DNA of 25,691 nt from Lepidodermella squamata (lineage: Eukaryota > Gastrotricha), in assembly GCA_047495785.1 (NCBI GenBank), contig JBLDXI010000123.1:1-25691 (forward strand), read 5' to 3'. This document shows, in pieces, positions 9,701 to 19,738 of this stretch (the first letter of the stretch is position 1; each line of letters begins with the position of its first letter). The notes beneath the pieces were generated by a model that saw nothing but the letters and a program-made list of their open reading frames with translations, was not told the origin of the DNA and searched no databases. The position numbers were made by a program, and so were the translations under genes.

Positions 9701-11592
9701 TAATCTCACAATAGCTAATGTAATGGAGAGCCGTTCGTTTTTCTTTGGAGGTAACTGGAGGTTTTCCCTATTTAATCTTCGCGGGATTAAAACATCATGC
9801 CTACTTTTTAGGGCGGGTCGAAGCTTTTCGTTTAATGGCTATGATTGCCGAATCACACTCAACTTCAGGCGACCAAAATTTGGAAAAGATTGCTCAAATT
9901 TGTAAGGAAAGCGGGATGCAAACCAAGGACTTCTTATTTCCATCGCCCGATTATTCTATAATTTCCGCCGACTTCAACTCGTTATATCCAAGCTGTATGA
10001 TGGATGGCTACTATGCAATAGGACCACCTAAAGTATCCACCTTGGATCTCAGATTAAACAACGAGAAACTGCAGGAGATTTATTCAAAGGAATCTTTTTT
10101 TGGTGTCGTACAAGCACGCGTAAGCTCTTCGCATCTACATATCGTCTCCCTGCTTTCATCATCACCACATTATTTTGCTAGGTATTAGCGCCGAAAAACA
10201 TCTGGCTACCTGTACTCTGCTTTCGTAGTAAACAAAACAAGCTCGTGTTCTCATGTTGCTATGCTTGTTCGTCGACTGCAAATCCAAACTTGTGCGTTTC
10301 AAGCCGTGAATGCACCCATTCTGATTATGAAAGGTCCTGGATTGGTTCGTATTGCTCTGTGGAACTGAAGTACGCTACAGATGTTCATGGCTACAGATTG
10401 CTGGAAGTCTACGAGGTTAATAATTTTGTTTAGCCAACTCATGCATGGCTTCTATCAAGTTATTTTTTTTAGATATGGGAGTTCAAGAAGAGCAATACAA
10501 TTTTCAGAGATTTCATTAAAAGATTCACCATTTTGAAGGCCGAATCCTCCGGCTGGCCGCCAAACTGTGCTACTAGTGAACAAAAAGCACAGTATTTGGA
10601 GCAATGGGAACGCATTGGTATAACGATTGATAGCAACACATCTCGTGAGAGTAAGAACCCTGGGTTACGCGCGATCGCCAAATTAGTTTTGAACAGCTTT
10701 TTTGGTCGATTTGCTATGAATTCTAATCTAGAGAGAACAGATTATATCAAATCCCCGTTTCTGCTTCAGCAAATGCTAAATAATCCAGCTTTGGAAATTG
10801 TGGATATTCAACCACTAGGCTTACTCATCAACTCTGATGATGTCTCTCGCTTGCGAATTGTAACACGGCCAACCAAAGATGCCGACGTTCCAAATGGATC
10901 CACCTCAGTTATAACAGCGGCCTTCGTAACAGCTAATGCTCGTGTGAAACTGGCTCGTGAGCTGTACCGAGTCGGCCCAAAAAGTGCTATCTACAGCGGT
11001 TAGAGAATAGCGCCGCTTATGCTACCAACATCTCTACGTTTTTTGTCTTTTGTTTTAGACACGGATTCAATTTTTTGCCTTCAAGGGCCTGGAATTACTA
11101 AAATTGAGTTCACACCCGTTCTTGGCGGCTTGGCGGATCAGCTTGATACAGGGCAACGCATCATTGCAATGGTTGTACTGGGCTGTAAGGCATATGCCCT
11201 ACTTTTTGCTGACGGCAAAGCCAAGCTAATGTTAAAGGTAATTGCTACTTGTTGTTACGCCCTCTGTTTTTTATTATTTACGTCACGCGCAGGGAATACG
11301 TCAAAGTTTTCATTCACACAGTCTTCTCGATTTTTTCTTGTTCATCAAGCATGTAATACAAAGTCTCCACGATAACGAAACCAGCGGAAGCGGGGGCCGG
11401 GGTGATAACAACAAAAACAGCGTCATCGCTGAATTGGATCAGACTCAGTTTAAAAAAGTGCATACTCCGTTATCGGAAATTCATTGTGTTCATATAACAA
11501 AAAAGATTCGTTTAACCTATGATAAACGTTGGCTACGCCCCGGCGATGCTTCCTTTCTAACTTATCCACATGGATATAGCGCTGATCAATGA
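6734..11592 (+). CDS. Protein-primed-type family B DNA polymerase, left copy, 11 exons
   Basis: Exons 6734-7892, 7950-8027, 8080-8273, 8333-8766, 8809-8898, 8957-9750, 9812-10119, 10182-10415, 10473-10998, 11059-11237 and 11293-11592 give 1,431 residues. All phases agree and all introns are GT-AG, 42-62 bp. The N-terminal domain contains NETNNLCMGRAL (Cys219). A Cys/His-rich zinc region spans about 365-475. The 3'-5' exonuclease has ExoI DTET (495), ExoII HNSANFD (568) and ExoIII YCIQD (699). The polymerase has FFGGRVEAF (914), motif A DFNSLYPS (970), motif B NSFFGRF (1171), motif C DTDS (1273, Asp codon split by an intron), and C-terminal YDKRW and YPHGY. This matches Maverick/Polinton and adintovirus PolB. 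All catalytic motifs are intact. Residues about 1152-1158 differ from the right copy and look less canonical. AATAAA at 11607-11612 follows the stop. Confidence 0.93.
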
Positions 11593-11599
11593 TCGATTA

Positions 11600-12751
11600 T
11601 TACATGAATAAACTCCAAAACCCTGTGCCAGCTTGAAACTTGTTGATTTTATTTATCTTACGCTGTGACGTTCTTCGGAAAAGTTTTCCAGGTGGTGATA
11701 TTTGTGTTTGATCAGTCATAGAACGTGGCTTTCTACCGCGCTTTTGACCCTTCCGTGGCGTTGCCGCTGCAGTTGCTGCTCCAGCTAGCTCAATTTCCAT
11801 CGGTTCAGCGGCAGCGGCTTCTTCTTGCCTTTCTGCTTGATTATCATCATTATCAGCACCATCTTGCAGCTCTTCACTATTGCTGCCGCTGCTGTCCTCA
11901 TCGCCGCTAAACGAAGACGACCCTGCTGTTGTGTTGCTGTCTCGAGGGGCCTGGGGGGTGCGCGCGCGGGGGGTCCCTCCTCTCGTAGGCAGCTGCTCAT
12001 CATTAGGCCGATCAACAACAACATCATCGTGGCTGAGGACGGTCGTGGCTGCAGCGCTAGAAGTCGATGATGTTTGCGGGGCAGCGAATAGAAAATCCAT
12101 TTGAAGATCATCAAATTCATAATTGCTGCTATTATCAGTTGAAGGTCGTGGCGTTGTATTAGGTGAAAACTGCTGCTGAAAGCCGCCAATACCCGAATCT
12201 CTGTTATAGTTGTTATAGCTAGGCCCGGCCGCTTGACCAAAATTACTAGATGTTAATTTAGTAGGTTGTTGGCGCGCAAGTTGTTGTTGCTGCTGTTTTT
12301 TTGGAGGAGGAGGAGGAGGAGGAGAAGAAGCAGAAGGAAGCGGCGGCGGCGGCAGCGGAGGAGGAGGAGGAGGAGGAGGAGGAGGAGGAGGAGGAGAGCG
12401 CGGCCTCGATTCTGCTCGATCTGCTGGTGCAGGCGACATTGGAATAGCGGCTGGCGGCTGGCTACTGCCTTGTAAAACTACCAGCTTCTTCAAATTCATA
12501 ATCTCATGCATGAGTTCGTTACGTTTTCGCACTAAATCGGCTGAATTATCACTACTACTAGCGTTGTTTATCACATCCCGGTCTAAAGACTGTAATAGCT
12601 GCACTAGTTTGAAAAGCAGAGGATTGCTCAGCAATGTTTTAGCAGCAATCAAGTCGCTCGCGTTTGGTTGTTGTTGTTGTTGTTGTGCTGGAGTTGGCCC
12701 AGGTGTCGCAAGTGGAACAATAGTCATGCGCTGTGCATAGTTTCGCTGCAT
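11600..12751 (-). CDS. Q/P-rich, acidic, AT-hook protein, intact left copy
   Basis: A 383-residue intronless protein on the minus strand, convergent with the polymerase (stops 7 bp apart). ATG 12751 lies 3 nt after the stop of the upstream small gene. Regions in order: a poly-Gln run (about 22-28); a helical leucine-rich segment (about 32-95, SNPLLFKLVQLLQSLDRD and following, possible coiled coil); a polyproline tract (about 117-155) encoded by a GGA/GGC microsatellite; a Gln/Asn-rich segment; a Ser/Asp/Glu acidic region (about 277-310); an AT-hook KRGRKPR (337-343) with nuclear-targeting character; and a basic tail ending in the hydrophobic GFWSLFM. I do not recognise the family. It looks like a DNA-associated or virion/core protein, or a transcription regulator. 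Codons 1-82 lie in the unique spacer, so only this copy is complete. Confidence 0.75.
   Translation of the reverse strand: MQRNYAQRMTIVPLATPGPTPAQQQQQQPNASDLIAAKTLLSNPLLFKLVQLLQSLDRDVINNASSSDNSADLVRKRNELMHEIMNLKKLVVLQGSSQPPAAIPMSPAPADRAESRPRSPPPPPPPPPPPPPLPPPPLPSASSPPPPPPPKKQQQQQLARQQPTKLTSSNFGQAAGPSYNNYNRDSGIGGFQQQFSPNTTPRPSTDNSSNYEFDDLQMDFLFAAPQTSSTSSAAATTVLSHDDVVVDRPNDEQLPTRGGTPRARTPQAPRDSNTTAGSSSFSGDEDSSGSNSEELQDGADNDDNQAERQEEAAAAEPMEIELAGAATAAATPRKGQKRGRKPRSMTDQTQISPPGKLFRRTSQRKINKINKFQAGTGFWSLFM
12303..12398. repeat. GGA/GGC microsatellite coding for polyproline, left arm
   Basis: Repeated GGA with an internal GGC patch encodes the proline tract on the minus strand. The mirror tract is at about 13396-13491. 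The adjoining T7 run (12296-12302) corresponds to A8 in the right arm. Confidence 0.9.
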
Positions 12752-12754
12752 AGT

Positions 12755-13168
12755 TTAGATTCGAAGAAGCCTCTTGAGTTCTGAATAATCAAACTTTAGC
12801 CTGGGTGCAAAGGATTTCAATACAGTGGGTAAAACTGCAAAAAAGGAAGCTTTCGAAGCCTTATTTCGCCTATTGTTCTTGTTGCTATTAAGGCAGTGTC
12901 GAATAAAAACTTGCCGGTTGTGCTCGACCAAATTGACACCTTTTTGTTTCAATTTAGCCAAATCAGGGGCCAGAACAGTACTAGTGCTGCGAAGCCAATA
13001 CAAGGCGCAACGGCTAAGAAATCGTATAAGGCTAACAGAGCTAGTTGCTAAAATATCAGCACGCTGACCGGGGTGAGCATGCAATAACCATTTCAATGCA
13101 AGAAAAAGCCGCCGTTTTTTATCAAGACTGAACGATGGTGACGTTGCTGAGGTAATAACTTTATTCAT
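12755..13168 (-). CDS. Small basic protein, adintovirus/Maverick-type hypothetical family
   Basis: A 137-residue single-exon protein starting at ATG 13168. It is strongly basic. Features in order: a Leu-rich helix KRRLFLALKWLL followed by HPGQRADIL; a second helical segment; a basic KLKQKGVNLVEHNRQVFIRH region; a Lys/Arg/Asn cluster (KNNRRNKASK); and a hydrophobic FFAVLPTVLKSF before the end. This order (xWLL-x-ATPxQR-like start, Lys-rich middle, FLP-x-LLPPVL-like hydrophobic motif) resembles a short hypothetical protein that I recall from Maverick/adintovirus-like genomes near virion genes. The resemblance is from memory and unverified, and the function is unknown. It is encoded just upstream of the AT-hook gene (3-nt gap) and is the first gene after the TATA box at 13199. 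Present once only. Confidence 0.6.
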   Translation of the reverse strand: MNKVITSATSPSFSLDKKRRLFLALKWLLHAHPGQRADILATSSVSLIRFLSRCALYWLRSTSTVLAPDLAKLKQKGVNLVEHNRQVFIRHCLNSNKNNRRNKASKASFFAVLPTVLKSFAPRLKFDYSELKRLLRI

Positions 13169-13198
13169 TTAACGACGAAAATTGGGCGGCAATGAATC

Positions 13199-13206
13199 CT
13201 TTTATA
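13199..13206 (-). promoter_or_regulatory. TATA box for the spacer gene pair
   Basis: TATAAAAG on the minus strand begins 38 nt before the ATG of the 137-residue gene (13168). A start site about 30 nt downstream would leave a leader of only several nucleotides. This is the only promoter seen for the small basic and AT-hook genes, and it is not duplicated in the right arm. Confidence 0.55.
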
Positions 13207-13288
13207 ATAGTACATATCATCATTTCTTTGAGACTAAAATGTAAGCGTAACCAGGTTTACTACCGAAGCCATTGCTCGAACGAATGCG

Positions 13289-14194
13289 GAGATTATGAAT
13301 TTGAAGAAGCTGGTAGTTTTACAAGGCAGTAGCCAGCCGCCAGCCGCTATTCCAATGTCGCCTGCACCAGCAGATCGAGCAGAATCGAGGCCGCGCTCTC
13401 CTCCTCCTCCTCCTCCTCCTCCTCCTCCTCCTCCTCCGCTGCCGCCGCCGCCGCTTCCTTCTGCTTCTTCTCCTCCTCCTCCTCCTCCTCCAAAAAAAAC
13501 AGCAGCAACAACAACTTGCGCGCCAACAACCTACTAAATTAACATCTAGTAATTTTGGTCAAGCGGCCGGCCTAGCTATAACAACTATAACAGAGATTCG
13601 GGTATTGGCGGCTTTCAGCAGCAGTTTTCACCTAATACAACGCCACGACCTTCAACTGATAATAGCAGCAATTATGAATTTGATGATCTTCAAATGGATT
13701 TTCTATTCGCTGCCCCGCAAACATCATCGACTTCTAGCGCTGCAGCCACGACCGTCCTCAGCCACGATGATGTTGTTGTTGATCGGCCTAATGATGAGCA
13801 GCTGCCTACGAGAGGAGGGACCCCCCGCGCGCGCACCCCCCAGGCCCCTCGAGACAGCAACACAACAGCAGGGTCGTCTTCGTTTAGCGGCGATGAGGAC
13901 AGCAGCGGCAGCAATAGTGAAGAGCTGCAAGATGGTGCTGATAATGATGATAATCAAGCAGAAAGGCAAGAAGAAGCCGCTGCCGCTGAACCGATGGAAA
14001 TTGAGCTAGCTGGAGCAGCAACTGCAGCGGCAACGCCACGGAAGGGTCAAAAGCGCGGTAGAAAGCCACGTTCTATGACTGATCAAACACAAATATCACC
14101 ACCTGGAAAACTTTTCCGAAGAACGTCACAGCGTAAGATAAATAAAATCAACAAGTTTCAAGCTGGCACAGGGTTTTGGAGTTTATTCATGTAA
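13289..14194 (+). pseudogene. AT-hook protein gene, right copy, 5'-truncated and frameshifted
   Basis: Mirror copy of 11600-12505. It lacks codons 1-82 and the promoter because the arm begins at codon 83. Relative to the left copy it has one extra A in the run 13492-13499 (A8 against 7) and one missing G near 13569 (GGCCGGCC against GGCCGGGCC). The first shift leads to a stop at 13535-13537, just after the polyproline tract; the second restores the original frame, so the distal part (acidic region, AT-hook, GFWSLFM tail) is open again to 14194. The only in-frame ATG after the arm start is 13295. Probably not functional, unless the indels are sequencing errors in homopolymers. Confidence 0.85.
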
Positions 14195-14201
14195 TAATCG
14201 A

Positions 14202-17200
14202 TCATTGATCAGCGCTATATCCATGTGGATAAGTTAGAAAGGAAGCATCGCCGGGGCGTAGCCAACGTTTATCATAGGTTAAACGAATCTTTTTTGTTAT
14301 ATGAACACAATGAATTTCCGATAACGGAGTATGCACTTTTTTAAACTGAGTCTGATCCAATTCAGCGATGACGCTGTTTTTGTTGTTATCACCCCGGCCC
14401 CCGCTTCCGCTGGTTTCGTTATCGTGGAGACTTTGTATTACATGCTTGATGAACAAGAAAAAATCGAGAAGACTGCGTGAATGAAAACTTTGACGTATTC
14501 CCTGCGCGTGACGTAAATAATAAAAAACAGAGGGCGTAACAACAAGTAGCAATTACCTTTAACATTAGCTTGGCTTTGCCGTCAGCAAAAAGTAGGGCAT
14601 ATGCCTTACAGCCCAGTACAACCATTGCAATGATGCGTTGCCCTGTATCAAGCTGATCCGCCAAGCCGCCAAGAACGGGTGTGAACTCAATTTTAGTAAT
14701 TCCAGGCCCTTGAAGGCAAAAAATTGAATCCGTGTCTAAAACAAAAGACAAAAAACGTAGAGATGTTGGTAGCATAAGCGGCGCTATTCTCTAACCGCTG
14801 TAGATAGCACTTTTTGGGCCGACTCGGTACAGCTCACGAGCCAGTTTCACACGAGCATTAGCTGTTACGAAGGCCGCTGTTATAACTGAGGTGGATCCAT
14901 TTGGAACGTCGGCATCTTTGGTTGGCCGTGTTACAATTCGCAAGCGAGAGACATCATCAGAGTTGATGAGTAAGCCTAGTGGTTGAATATCCACAATTTC
15001 CAAAGCTGGATTATTTAGCATTTGCTGAAGCAGAAACGGGGATTTGATATAATCTGTTCTCTCTAGATTAGAATTCATAGCAAATCGACCAAAAAAGCTG
15101 TTCAAAACTAATTTGGCGATCGCGCGTAACCCAGGGTTCTTTTTATCCAACTTGGTGCTATCAATCGTTATACCAATGCGTTCCCATTGCTCCAAATACT
15201 GTGCTTTTTGTTCACTAGTAGCACAGTTTGGCGGCCAGCCGGAGGATTCGGCCTTCAAAATGGTGAATCTTTTAATGAAATCTCTGAAAATTGTATTGCT
15301 CTTCTTGAACTCCCATATCTAAAAAAAATAACTTGATAGAAGCCATGCATGAGTTGGCTAAACAAAATTATTAACCTCGTAGACTTCCAGCAATCTGTAG
15401 CCATGAACATCTGTAGCGTACTTCAGTTCCACAGAGCAATACGAACCAATCCAGGACCTTTCATAATCAGAATGGGTGCATTCACGGCTTGAAACGCACA
15501 AGTTTGGATTTGCAGTCGACGAACAAGCATAGCAACATGAGAACACGAGCTTGTTTTGTTTACTACGAAAGCAGAGTACAGGTAGCCAGATGTTTTTCGG
15601 CGCTAATACCTAGCAAAATAATGTGGTGATGATGAAAGCAGGGAGACGATATGTAGATGCGAAGAGCTTACGCGTGCTTGTACGACACCAAAAAAAGATT
15701 CCTTTGAATAAATCTCCTGCAGTTTCTCGTTGTTTAATCTGAGATCCAAGGTGGATACTTTAGGTGGTCCTATTGCATAGTAGCCATCCATCATACAGCT
15801 TGGATATAACGAGTTGAAGTCGGCGGAAATTATAGAATAATCGGGCGATGGAAATAAGAAGTCCTTGGTTTGCATCCCGCTTTCCTTACAAATTTGAGCA
15901 ATCTTTTCCAAATTTTGGTCGCCTGAAGTTGAGTGTGATTCGGCAATCATAGCCATTAAACGAAAAGCTTCGACCCGCCCTAAAAAGTAGGCATGATGTT
16001 TTAATCCCGCGAAGATTAAATAGGGAAAACCTCCAGTTACCTCCAAAGAAAAACGAACGGCTCTCCATTACATTAGCTATTGTGAGATTATCATAAATCT
16101 CCTGTGCTCTCGGGTGTTGTTTGAAACTAGCTCTAATTTCATGCTCCCAAAAGCTTTGAAGAATGTAACCATTCGAGCGAAACAACTCTTCACGTTCCAA
16201 GGTTTGCTTGTAAACTACGCCGTTTGGTTGTCCAGATAGAAAATTTAGTTGTGAGGCCTCAAAGCATTGCAAGCAGCCATGGACAGCACAACCATGAACC
16301 TCGACAATCAGATCGGGTTCACTCGGAATTTTATCACGACGTGCAACAAAACCGTCGACGCGATAAGGATAACGGTGGCCAGGTATAGATATTCGAACTT
16401 CTTGACGTGAGTTCTGAGCGTGTTTCATTGAACCATAAGTTTCAGGGTCAGACTCCATCAGAAATTGAAGAAAAGCTATCGAGAGCCTGCTGTGTGAATC
16501 CTTGCCACAGTAGCCAGCGGTCGGGATGACAGGTAATGTATCCTTCGTAAGAAACAGCTTGCGGAAGCATGTGCTTGTGAGAGAAGCTAGTGTGATGCAT
16601 TCTTTAAAGGCATCAGTAGAACACAACTCCAGCATTAGCGCCCGAAATTTGATTGACGCCTTTTCCAAAACTAGACAATCCTGTATGCAGTATTGCAGTA
16701 ACGTGTGGCGAACACTGAACCGTTTCAGTTTGTTTTCGTTGTAGAAAGTTAGAAATTCTGCTCTTTCAGAAGGAGACATTTTGTCAGGCTCATAGTAGAT
16801 CATATTAGGCAGCTGTGGGAATTCGAGATTGAAACTCGAAGGATTACAGCGAATTCAATCACAATAGCTCAAGAAGTTGATGATGTACTTACTTTTCTTT
16901 AGTGCATAAGACGTAAGGAAAGAAGGTTTTCTTGTCTGGGATTCCCATTGTTGCTGGTAAATCCCTGTTGTTGAACAAATACCTGTAAGCAATGTAGTTT
17001 CTTAGTGTTTCTTAGGTAACCTACCTTAATCTGCATTGAAAAAAGAGATATGAATCCAAAAATCTGATTTTTTGTTGTTTGAAATCAATGCATAGTAGAG
17101 ATCCCTGCCTTTGAAGAATCTTCACTTTAGAACATCGTGTTTGAATTTCTTTCAGTAATAATAAGGAATCGAAATTGGCTGAGTTGTGAGCCAAATAAAT

Positions 17201-19057
17201 CGACTGGTAATTCATAGGTAGAAGCACCCAGTTTACGAAATCCTCCAGAGGACGACTTCCATAAAAAATATGAAGTCCACAACTAGAATGGCATCGCTGA
17301 ATCCTCGCTTCGATGCAGTGAGGTATGCATACGACCTTTGCAACGATAAGGCATACTTGGAACTCATTGTTGTTATCAGCAAGTGATGGCGAAAATGTCT
17401 CAGTGTCCCAAAAAACTAGGTTACGATAACGTTCCAGTTTATTCGCCGGTTTCAAGGGCTAAAAATACACCAACCACAGTATTTTGAAAAAAGCTGGACT
17501 GAAAAAAATGAGTATACCAAGGGAGTCATGAAGCAGAAGTGTGTGCCATTTTCTTCGTCGCTGGCTTTCAAAGGCTCCTGACAAATGTGACAGCGCCGCC
17601 CGGGACACATAGCCTCATGCTTGAGAAAATGTACAAATTTCCTCCCGCATTTAAAGCATGGATTCTTTTTAGCACATTTGTGGTTTTGCTTACAACGTTC
17701 GCTATACAAAACTAAAAACATAAAAAGAGCTGAATAATAATGAAAAGGTTAAAAACATCAGACCTGCACGACATTGCGGACACCGCGTGTAGTTTTGTTG
17801 GTCTGTGTTGGAAATCACACGGCAAATGCTCCCTGATACACCTAAAATAATATTAATGATAAAAGAAGTGAAATTCAGGTTTTTCATGTAAAAATTACGG
17901 CAGGAAGAGCATGCCAACTTGCATCTGTGCACAGCCGTACTCGTTTTCGTCTGAAAGCAAGTGGGGCATATTCGTTGTGCATTGCTAAGAGTGGCCTTCA
18001 TAAAGTTGAGATTCGCAATGACATGAAAATGATGACTGTTGGGCTGAGAGACGTCGTTGCGATAAACCAGTAGAACAACAGGAAGCAACCCAAGGCTTAC
18101 GCGATGATCAAATTCTGGGATTTCCCTAATAACATCCTGTGATTCGTACGAGTATACTACGAATCTGTAAGTATTATGTTCAGGATCGATAGCCGAACAC
18201 AGGGCTGAGTAATGATCATCTAGATTGTAGGCTGGAAGGTTGAGAGGTAAGCCCGCTTTCTGATATAGCGCCGTGGCTTCGCGAAATTGACGATTGGTTC
18301 GCGTACTACGTATCGATTTGAAGGTTGCTTGAAGAGATGGATCCGTAGGATTCGCCTTCATGTGAGCCAAAGCCACTCCAGTGATGAGAGCTCTGCCCAT
18401 GCAAAGATTGTTCGTTTCATTCTTGCGCGCTCCGATTCTAACGATCGATTTGGAGCGAAGAAAAAATTTGTCCAAAGTTTCGTTTATAGCCCGCTCTGCC
18501 CGAGAACCACCAACAATTTGACCTAGATCTGCATTGGGGTTATCAATGACACAGAGACGAATTGTCCACCGACCAGCAAATGAGAGTTCTTCATTACTCT
18601 GTAATATTTTTCTCAGTTGATCAAAAATTGAAATTTCCAGCAACCGATCGCGTTTCATGAAGGGTAGGCTAAGAGGCATCTTCAAGTCGGGGTGGTACAG
18701 TGTTAGCCGGCAGAAGGAATTCACAGGTAAATCACGATGGATATTTACAACAATATCGAACAGGAAGTTGGCCAGAATATTGAAGCGGGTCTCCAAATCA
18801 ATATTAGCCACCTGGTCGGCTGGTACGTTCTGCACAAATGATCGAATATTATCCAGTCGAGGTTCATCAGCGCCACCAGACAATTGAATCATCGGCCCAA
18901 GCGAACTAGAAGATTGGCCATATCTGTTGATGTAGGTTGAGGCAAAGTCGGATGTTACGGGCTGAATGAAGTACTCCACAGAAAACATTTTGAATTTTGT
19001 AGAATGAATCAGGCGATTACTTCGAATAAATGAGTATTGTAAACTATAGTTATCCAT
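14202..19057 (-). CDS. Protein-primed-type family B DNA polymerase, right copy
   Basis: Mirror of 6734-11592. Exons are 17899-19057, 17764-17841, 17518-17711, 17025-17458, 16893-16982, 16041-16834, 15672-15979, 15376-15609, 14796-15318, 14557-14735 and 14202-14501, giving 1,430 residues, one fewer than the left copy. Exonuclease and polymerase motifs are identical to the left copy. Two protein differences are visible. Upstream of motif B it reads IDSTKLDKKNPGLR where the left reads IDSNTSRESKNPGLR; the right version is closer to the usual Polinton pattern (an Asp/Lys-rich link before KNPGLR). One residue early in the last exon is Arg (14476) where the left has His (11318). If only one copy is functional, this one has the more canonical polymerase. 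Confidence 0.93.
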
Positions 19058-19174
19058 AACAATCTAAGATTAAAAATTTAAAATTGATCGAATTTGGGAA
19101 GAGGTAAAACTTTATTACAAGGATAGATTGAAATAAATATTCAGTAAGTCATTTTAGTCAAGTTTTGTGTTAGC

Positions 19175-19696
19175 TTATTCATTGGCTGTTTCAATCATCG
19201 CTGCAACAGTTAACACCCCAGTTGCAAGGTCTTGAAACTGAGCTGCATCAAGAGAGACTCCTTGTCTTGAGGGTTGTTTATTTCCTAAAAAGTTAAATCA
19301 TAAAAAGATTGCTATTACTGTAAATTTGAAGTAAATACCTTTAGCATCCAGATAAAACCTGCGTATATCTATAAGAATCGGTGAAAATGATGGCACAAAG
19401 ACACAGACTTCAATTTTGCATTCATGCATCGAAAATTTAAAGCCTGTGTTGTGAGATAGCAGGGCAAGTTGAGCCTGAGCAACCCAAGCATCATTCGGCG
19501 GTCGAAAATAAGGAACGAACTGGCTAAGAAATTCGTCTTGTCTAAAGGCGAGTTTTTTAGGCTTATCGTTCTTATCTTTGCGATCAGTCATTATGTAGAT
19601 GAGATTAGAATCCTGAGGATGCTGTTGAATGACCAAGTTACTAGACATGTGATGATTGACTGTCTGGTTAGCAGATTCTACTATCGCCTCAGCCAT
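19175..19696 (-). CDS. PC4/SUB1-like ssDNA-binding protein, right copy
   Basis: Exact mirror of the left gene: exons 19339-19696 and 19175-19284, with the intron at 19285-19338, 155 residues. The C-terminal half carries the PC4 signature (RRFYLDAKG, then RQGVSLDAAQF across the splice). It is the third gene in a same-strand run of kinase, RING, PC4-like and polymerase. No protein difference from the left copy was seen, so a complete second gene dose is present. The poly(A) signal mirror is at 19111-19116. Confidence 0.7.
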
Positions 19697-19738
19697 GATT
19701 ATTGAAAATTAAATCTAATGAAATAAGAATGTAAAACT

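Larger units (their letters stand above)
3524..12505. repeat. Left arm of giant inverted repeat
   Basis: Base x in this arm pairs with 25791-x in the right arm from 3524 to about 10635, and with 25794-x from about 10653 to 12505. The 3-nt change of register comes from one local block (17 nt at 10636-10652 against 14 nt at 15142-15155). Other differences found by eye are a substitution at 11318, a T7 against A8 run at 12296-12302, and a C3 against G2 run at 12224-12226. Arm length is 8,982 bp. Confidence 0.97.
12506..13288. other. Unique spacer at the palindrome centre
   Basis: These 783 bp are the only part of the element present once. They hold codons 1-82 of the AT-hook gene, the complete 137-residue gene, and about 120 bp of upstream sequence with a TATA box. 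Outside 12505/13289 the two sides stop matching, although ATGC is shared just beyond the break. Confidence 0.9.

Noticed and set aside
11945-11985. G-quadruplex at the GGGG/GGGGGG runs
   Set aside because: There are only three separated G runs in a GC-rich patch; I could not support four clean tracts.
11725-12740. Arg-rich, Leu-rich and Glu-rich ORFs opposite or out of frame with the AT-hook gene, and their right-arm mirrors
   Set aside because: They arise from translating the GGA/GGC microsatellite and its surroundings in other frames.
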